Shown here: in pieces, positions 49,573-58,500 of the stretch
Numbering within the stretch: position 1 is the first letter of the stretch
Layout of the letters: each line of letters opens with the position of its first letter
Source: Bolinopsis microptera
Taxonomy: Eukaryota > Ctenophora > Tentaculata > Lobata > Bolinopsidae
Assembly: GCF_026151205.1 (NCBI RefSeq)
Contig: NC_087076.1
Location: 20,205,919 to 20,269,918, forward strand
DNA: 64,000 nt
Direction of reading: 5' to 3'
Translations under genes and position numbers: made by a program
Notes under the pieces: model-generated
The model's input: the letters and a program-made list of their open reading frames with translations, nothing else
Told to the model about the DNA's origin: nothing
Database searches by the model: none

Positions 49573-52500
49573 CTAGTAGTAGCTGTGTGTATTAAACTGC
49601 TATAATTGCTGCACATGTAGACTAGTAGACTCGACCTGCACACGCGTATTATATTGTAAGCCTGCTTTGTGAGACGACTCAGAGAGAGGGAGCTTTGTTC
49701 GGCTTTGTAGTCTTAATTATAACTCTGCTGTTTTGTGCTCCCGGGATTTATAGTGCATTTTATAATAACTCGCCTGTTTTGTAGTGTATTTTACTATAAC
49801 TCGCCTGTTTTGTAGTGTATTCTACTATAACTCGCCTGTTTTGTAGTGTATTTTACTATAACTCGCCTGTTTTGTAGTGTATTTTACTATAACTCGCCTG
49901 TTTTGTAGTGTATTTTACTATAACTCGCCTGTTTTGTAGTGTATTTTACTATAACTCGCCTGTTTTGTAGTGTATTTTACTATAACTCGCCTGTTTTGTA
50001 GTGTATTTTACTATAACTCGCCTGTTTTGTAGTGTATTTACTATAACTCGCCTGTTTTGTAGTGTATTTTACTATAACTCGCCTGTTTTGTAGTGTATTT
50101 TCTCTATAACTCGCCTGTTTTGTAGTGTATTTTACTATAACTCGCCTGTTTTGTAGTGTATTTTACTATAACTCGCCTGTTTTGTAGTGTATTTTACTAT
50201 AACTCGCCTGTTTTGTAGTGTATTTTACTATAACTCGCCTGTTTTGTAGTGTATTTACTATAACTCGCCTGTTTTGTAGTGTATTTTACTATAACTCGCC
50301 TGTTTTGTAGTGTATTTTCTCTATAACTCGCCTGTTTTGTAGTGTATTTTACTATAACTCGCCTGTTTTGTAGTGTATTTTACTATAACTCGCCTGTTTT
50401 GTAGTGCATTTTATAATAACTCGCCTGTTTTGTAGTGTATTTTACTATAACTCGCCTGTTCTGTAGTGTATTTTACTATAACTCGCCTGTTTTGTAGTGT
50501 ATTTTACTATAACTCGCCTGTTTTGTAGTGCATTTTATAATAACTCGCCTGTTTTGTAGTGTTTTTTACTATAACTCGCCTGTTTTGTTGTGTATTTTAC
50601 TATAACTCGCCTGTTTTGTAGTGCATTTTATAATAACTCGCCTGTTTTGTAGTGTATTTTACTATAACTCGCCTGTTTTGTAGTGCATTTTATAATAACT
50701 CGCCTGTTTTGTAGTGTATTTTACTATAACTCGCCTGTTCTGTAGTGTATTTTACTATAACTCGCCTGTTTTGTAGTGTATTTACTATAACTCGCCTGTT
50801 TTGTAGTGTATTTTACTATAACTCGCCTGTTTTGTAGTGTATTTTACTATAACTCGCCTGTTTTGTGGTGTATTTTACTAAAACTGGCCTGTTTTGTAGT
50901 GTATTTTACTAAAACTGGCCTGTTTTGTAGTGTATTTTACTATAACTTGCCTGTTTTGTAGTGTATTTTTCTATAACTCGCCTGTTTTGTAGTATAAGTT
51001 GACAGTTAGATAGTTAAACATATTACCACCTCCCTCCTGTTCTCCATTGACATGTTCCCTGTGTACTGAGTGTATTGCAACTGTACTACAACAGTGTATT
51101 TAATAACTGTATCCCTGGAATCTGTCACATATTTCCATCTCATGTCAGCACTTGCAGAGCTCGTACAGTCCTGTTATATACAGTGCTTTATTGTATCTCT
51201 GTAAACTGTACTTGTAACTGCAGCTAGATATTAGTATTTAGTATACACCTCACAATACCTCTTTGTTTGCAGCAATACTACAGCTCTTGTAGCTCGTACA
51301 GCTTGTACAGCTTGTAGAGTTTCTAAAGCTTGTATAACCAGTGTCTTATTGTGTTTGACTAGTGCTCACTATCTTGCTCGCTGTATGTCATGCTCTGCAG
51401 CGTAGAAAGTAAGACAGATCTTAGTGTTTTGCTTGTGTTGAAGGTGTGCATCACGATGCTGGTCTGTGCAGCCGCTCTCTGTTAGTGCAGCTCTCTGCAC
51501 AGCCACTAGTTTACCGTCAGCTACACATTAGCTTCTGTTTTAAACACTAGATTAACTCTTATTTAGATTTCATGTTTGCTGTCTCTCGTTGTCAACAAAG
51601 CAGTTATTTTGACGAATGGTGGTTAACAGTTGTGAAATGAAACACCGTGTCTCACTGTCTCACTGTCTCACGGCTACAACCCCTCCTGAGGTCACCTATA
51701 AGATCTCTATTTTAACTAAGGTATCCATTACAATACCCTGACTAAAGTATTTCTCTGTTGTTGAAGTACAGAATTCTGTGCTGTGTCCCAGCTTATAGGA
51801 GCCGATCATATTACATAACATTATGTACAAACCCACCCGTCCATTTCACTAGCATTTGTATTGTTAGCTGATATTGAGACTCTCTCCAGTCGTGTAACAT
51901 GTGTTAGATTCAGACCCGACCCTGCAGTATGGGTATGTTTTATCACCAACATATGTAGTTTGTAGAAACTTTCTCTGATTATCATCCTGCTCAGGGTGTA
52001 CTCATTTAGAAATGGTGTTTTTTAGAATCTTTCAATATATTATTCAGCCAATAAAATACCCATTAAAATCAATCCAATCATTACCGGACCACTTTTGATA
52101 GATTTTTCGTTCTAAAGTACGTTTATTAGTAGTACAGTTTTCTGAAGTTGCTAGCATTTCAAGTAGAAATACCGTGAGACCCTCTATCATTATTATCAGA
52201 TATCTCAACCGCCAATTCTAAATCGTTCCGCCAATTCTAAATCGTTCCACTATACTCTATAGTTAGATTAGAGGACGTTCCCTAACTCTAGAGCCCCTGC
52301 TCCTCAAGAGCGATATCGTGGGATTATTTAAAGTTTCAATTGGATTAGTTGTGATAAGACCGTCGCTAAACTATACCCATATTCTTACATTTATTACTGA
52401 TTATGCTACGGATGCAGATTGCAATGCTCTAAAGTTTTTCATTGCTTGTAAAGTAGCGTTATTATTATTTCAGTCCACCTTGCTCCTCCTAGTATACCTG

Positions 52501-55500
52501 ATCTGATTCCGTGTTAATATCTCATTAATTAAATATATCTACATTACCCTCCATTTCACCTGTACCCAACTGTAGGTATACGACACAGAGATGTCAGATA
52601 CTGAGAACAACGAGCGCATTGCTAACAGGAGATCGGCTCCAGTTGTGCGCAGCACAGCAAAGCGCACCAAGAAGAAGCGCACTACCAGATCATCGTTCAA
52701 GTTGCGGGGCTCACGAGAGAAGCGTGCCCCTGTGGTGAAGTACGAGGAAATAGAGGATGAAGTGGAAGAGAAACTGTCTGACGAGGAGGAGGATCTGGAG
52801 GAGGGGGAGAAGAAGGAGGAGAAAGAGGAGGAAGTGAAGGAGGAGTTAACATTAGAAGAAGAGGAGGAGAAGGAGGAAGAAGCACCAGAATCTAGTGTAT
52901 CAGACCAAGAAGCCGGCTCGTCAGCAGCCAGTCCGGTGCGCAATCTCCGCAACAAGAAAGTAGCTAAACCCATCTCCCTGAGTACAGCCAAAAAGCGCAC
53001 CCCTTCCAGCAAGTTCTCCAGTCTGATGAAAAGGAGCAGGAAACAAGCCCAGTCGTACGGAATGCAGTTCAGCCGCAAGGAGCTGTCTAATACCAGCGTC
53101 TCACCTACCGCATCCTCTGCCAAGTTGTCCTCTGAAGATGGAGATGACCAGGTAGCCACCTTCACGTGCTGTAGCCTAACCTTATCTTTGCATGATTACC
53201 TTGTCTTATCTCTGCTAATCAATTCTTTAATTAACCTCTTGTTGTTAAAATCATTGTTTTGTGCCCCCTTTCTTCCCCCGTGTGTGGTCTTACCCTACAT
53301 TTCTGATTCCAAAGTGATTCTTTATGTGTACTGCTCTGAGTACTTATTATAAGTTCTTTTGCTGTGTTCTTGCTGCACCTTTTGTATTGAAAATGTACAA
53401 TTAATGTGGATATGATCATAACTTATATATGGCTGATTGGATTACCCTTTGCTGTTGTTATCTAATTTATATAAGAGTGTGCGTGTAATTCAATAATCGC
53501 TTAATCAAGAAAACGGTTAAAGTTATAGGACTGGTTTTTGCCGGCAAAACCCTCTAAGAAGCTAAATAATTAAATTTTTTTAGCTCGGCCAAGTGGTTTT
53601 GTCGATGGTTTTGTACTCAGTATGATACTAAAATTTCTCACTTCCAATTCCCCCTTTCTATCTCTCTCTCTCTCCTCCCATTACAGCCTAATTACCTGTA
53701 ATAAAATTACGGAATGAGCCCGCAGGCCGCCTGAGAGTATATTACAACATATTATATTTTATATCACTACATAATAATGTAATTTGGCAGTCGAACAGCA
53801 AGATAAATATAAATATAATGAGGGGCTATTGAATACAACACTCCGATAATTAGATCGGAACATTTTACCTCAATTTTCACTAGCCAGTAACAGTAGACAG
53901 GCTATGCACGTGCTCAATTCCCGCCAATCATTCCAAATGTTGCACCCTTTCGGCGTTCACAGGGAATGTTTGTTAAGTGCCCTGATCGCAGAGCACTGTA
54001 GTTATCTTTACTCTCGGAATTTTGTTATTGGCTCGGTTTTGTGTTTCTTAAAATTTGACAGACTTATCTTGATTCTTGATTGATCGGTCATTTTGTTGCC
54101 AGCTGATGCCTAGAGAGAATAATGGCAGGGGTAGGGGGATTAGGAGACGCCGGGGAACAGGAAGCTTTAGTAGAACTGTTAGAAAACGGAAACAGCGTCG
54201 TATCAGGCTCGATAATGAATCAGCAGAGCAAACAGAGCAGAAAAGGGAGCAAGATAGGTTGCGTCACAGATACGTGAGGGCACTTAGAGTTTACTTTAAA
54301 TGTGGATTGAGCGGGTTCATAATTTTGCACCGTTTTAACTGCAACAGTGGAATCCCGGCCGAAGGCCGGGTTGCACTAGTTAATATATTAGCCGGTTAAG
54401 TGTAGTGATCAAGATACTGGAACTGAATCATATCTGCAATCAAATAAAATAATGATGTCCTCTGATTTTCATGATCTTAAATCCGATTATCATAATTGTA
54501 AAGCTTTACAATAAAACATCTGACTCCGGACCAGTTTAAAGTCCAAACCAACCAAAGTTTTGCTTGGAACAATTTGATCCCAAACTTAATGCTCAGTTTT
54601 TAATTGTAACAATTCCAGGTCCGGAATTTAACTGATCTGGAGTTCGTTGTTTCACTTAGCCAAGTACCTGTAGTTACCTTTATGTCTGTTTGCAGGTTGG
54701 ATCTGACGAGCCTACCAGCGTGAAGATAGTGAAGACAAAAGAGCAGCCAAAACAGAAGAAGAAGAGAGCAGTGATCTTGTCAGAGGAATCTGGAGACTCG
54801 GGGAGAAGGAGAGACAGAAGAACGGATCAGAGGAGGGTGGAGACGAGGAGCTCAATATGGTGAGAGTTGGTTTATAGTCATTGTTTATCTAGGACATTTG
54901 TATACTGTGTGTTAGGGGGGAGGATTCTCTTTTTTATTTGGGTGGTTTCTATTGTTTTCGGATAGGGGTATAACTATCATGTCATCAAATTATCCCCTCC
55001 CCTACGTCAGCAATCCCCTCCATAGACCCGTTGTAATTGGTGCACTAAATCCTCATACCCCGACACTGTTAGAAAACTTATCTTATACGATGTGTCCAAA
55101 CGTATTTGGTGTCTGTCCAATAGACTGAAATATGATCCCAGGAATGTCACAAAAATGTCTTCGTGTAGTTGAATTCATATTATTATTAATGTGCGATGTC
55201 TTGATTATGACAGTAATGAAACCAACACTGTTTGGGGCATAAAATCTTAACCACAATTCACAAGATTACACACAAGATAACACACGAGATTACTCTGCTG
55301 AATTTTAACATCTAGGAAGCAGAAAGGCTGTATATCTTTAATTTTATTTGCCATTTAAATCTATTAATACCTGCGGAATGTCAGCTGCTCAACCAATAGA
55401 ACTCCAGCTCCCAGATCACATGCAAATAACCAGCCAACCCGGGAAGAGGAACCTAATTCCCGGACATGAATGTAGGAGGTGGGCTGCTCTATTACTTAAC

Positions 55501-58500
55501 TCTCTGCTTGCTCTTTGTTGTCTGGGTTTCTACTTGTTTTACATGACGTGAGAGGTTACACAGTTCCTGTATTAGTGCCCGCTAACATATATCATTTAGA
55601 GTTATTCTATGATTACACTTCTGAATTCTATGATTAAAAGTGCTCCTTTATAAAGATCACACTTCTGGAGCCTTTATAAGAATCGTAATATTGTGATGTA
55701 ATGGCGCTTTTCTCGTTTTGATTTCGTTAATTTATACTTGTGGCAGCTATGGCCTCTGTGGTAGATATTACTCCACTGGAACCCGTGAAACAAATAAAGA
55801 GGAGGAGACGGAATAAGATTGGAAGTAACCACGAACAGAAAGGACAGGGCCGAGAGAAGAGACCGAACATGACGGAAGAGGAGCAAGAGATTGAGATGGC
55901 AGACTCTTGGCAAAGGAGGCAGGATAATGTCAGTAGTATCTCTGAGTGGAAAAACAAGGCTCCTTTCTCAGTGTTCAGTGGAGACAATGTTCTGTTTCAG
56001 ACAGCTGCTAAATCAACGCCTGTTCACAGCACTGAGGTCCACAGAGATAAAAACAACCAGTCAGAGAGTTCTGAGCTAGAGCCGTGTGGGAGTGGGACAG
56101 GGAAAGAGGAGGAGACTGGAACGAGGAGAGAGGAGGAGGCAGGAACAAGGAGAGAGGAGGAGGCTGAAAAGGGGGTTGTTGGGAGGAAGGAGGATGTAAA
56201 GACGGGGTTCAGCTGGAAACTCTCCCAAGGAAAGACCCGGATAGTGGTTCTGAGCCCTCTTTCAGTACCACGCACCTGCTAAATCACCTGCTAAATCTAA
56301 GCGCAGATATAGGGTAAAAGTTTAGTTTATACTTTATAATAATAAGTTTATTACTTATATAATATGGTATTTGAATGACGGATAATCTTCTTTTTACTAT
56401 TCTACTTTCCTTAGTTCCGTCATTCATCTTGAAGCTTGATAATAACAACATGATGTATCTTTTAAATTATGTGAATCTTCAAATGTTAAAATATTCCACA
56501 CAAACGTTTTCATCAAGCTGTAGTGACAACATCTCAGTTGAAGGAATGTAGCCGTAACTTGTATAGCAAAATGTAACAGGCTGATCAGACCAAATTACTT
56601 CGGAATCATGATAATTACACCTAGTACACACAGTACACACCTCTTTCATGTGTCTTATAACTCATTAAAGCTTTGAAATCCGTATATAATCTGTATATCT
56701 CTGAATATCAAAAGAGAACCTGCACATGGGAATGTGGAGCTAATATTATATAGGAAGTAGAATTGGTCCCATCCGGTTATCCTCTCCTTTATCTGGTATG
56801 TTTACTTATGTAACACTGGCCAATCAGGAGCAGTACCTGAGGACACGTGATATTAGATATAGGGTTCCTCTGATAAAGTTCAGATCTGTGTGGAATCGAT
56901 AACTTTCTTGTTGTTGGCTTGTGTGTTATTTTTAAGGTTAAACAAAATGTTTTTGTGACTAGCATGTGTGCGATTGGGGAGTGCCCAGCAGTAAGTGGTT
57001 GGAGCCACTGGGTGTGTCTCTTTTGACTCTAAAATCAGCTGGTGTTTCGCACTATGTAGGGTGGTATCTGATCATAAAATTTCAACACTAACTGCCATTT
57101 TTGGCAATAAGTGGTGCTTTTCCTCCGAAAATATGGTTTACCTATAACTGTTAATGTTAGAAACTACTGTAATTTGAACAAGTCTAACCCACCGGGCACC
57201 TTGCTTATCTTCCTTATTGTGGTGTGTTTAGACTTGATTCATATCAGTCAACAGGTACTGGGGTCTATTTTTCTTGTCATTAACAGTCTCTATTTTGTTT
57301 TCGGTACATTTTAGTTTTATTTGGGTATATTTCGCTTTTAATGTCGTTTTATTTCAGTTTTAGTTTTATTTCAGTTTTAGTTTTATTTCAGTTTCATATC
57401 AGAACTTTGCTGATGTTTCCTTTTCTTTATTATCTTATTTCGACAAACTTTAAATATTAGTATGGTTGGGAGAGGAGGAGGTAGGACGAGGAGAATAAGA
57501 GGATCAGAATTCAGATATCTCTTCTCCAGAGCCACCAGACGAATACGAGGAGACCAAATGAGACCTAATGAGACCAAATGAGACCTAATGAGACCTAATG
57601 AGACCAAATGAGACCAAATGAGACCAAATGAGACCAAATGAGACCTAATGAGACCTAATGAGACCAAATGAGACCAAATGAGACCAAATGAGACCAAATG
57701 AGACGAGCAAACGAAACTGCTGAGCAAACAGAGGAAAAGCTACAGTAGATTATATCATTATCATAACCCCATTCCCCGCTCTACTTTCATGCTGGACAGT
57801 GATAACAGAGATCTAGTTTTAGGATCTCTTTTTTACATATCTGATGAGGCTATTGAAGCCATGGATGAGATCTATCAAACCTTCATTCCTCGTCAAACGG
57901 ACGTCAGAAAAACAGATTGAGCTATTAGAAGAGTGGGTGGGCAGGTACTTGCAGTGTGTTAAAGTTTCTCAGATGGAAAGGATAAGGAATTTAAATTGGC
58001 TAATGATATCACATTTGTACAGGAGGCTAGAAGGAGTATCTTCAATCTTTATTTGATTAATTGTTGAAACCAGTTGCTAATTGTAGGTCACGTGAACTAA
58101 CCTCGGCCTCTTGTGGAATTAAGGTTATTCAATCAGTACTTGCAACATAGATGATAGAATACCTGCAGTGCATGCACCAGCCGTCTCCAGCAAACGACCT
58201 CGATCTCTGGACGTCTCCAGCAAACATGTAACATCTGGGTCTTTTTGTGTCATGACAGTTATAGTGTTCTTTTATACTTCAACTATTAAAACTGTTTGAA
58301 TATTAAGTTTTTCACCTCCACTGTTTTTCCAAACCCTCAGCCTGCCCCAGTACCCCAATCCTTAATGCTTAACCTGATGTTGGATAAAGATAATATAGTC
58401 ATAGTGGGGACATACCAACACGGGTTGGGTAGACAGCATATTGGTCAATGATAAAACTTAAAAGTATGTTTTATTGAGCAGTTTCTCACAAACCCTAACC

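Noticed and set aside
49452-49643. Arg-Glu repeat protein on the minus strand
   Set aside because: Translation of the CT microsatellite.
52539-53165. 208-codon minus-strand frame rich in Ser
   Set aside because: Shadow of the Glu-rich plus-strand exon 4, which has matching splice phases.
57383-57727. Minus-strand protein with repeated LVSFGLIWSH
   Set aside because: Comes from the 10-bp array; the plus strand carries a Helitron-like coding remnant on both sides of it.
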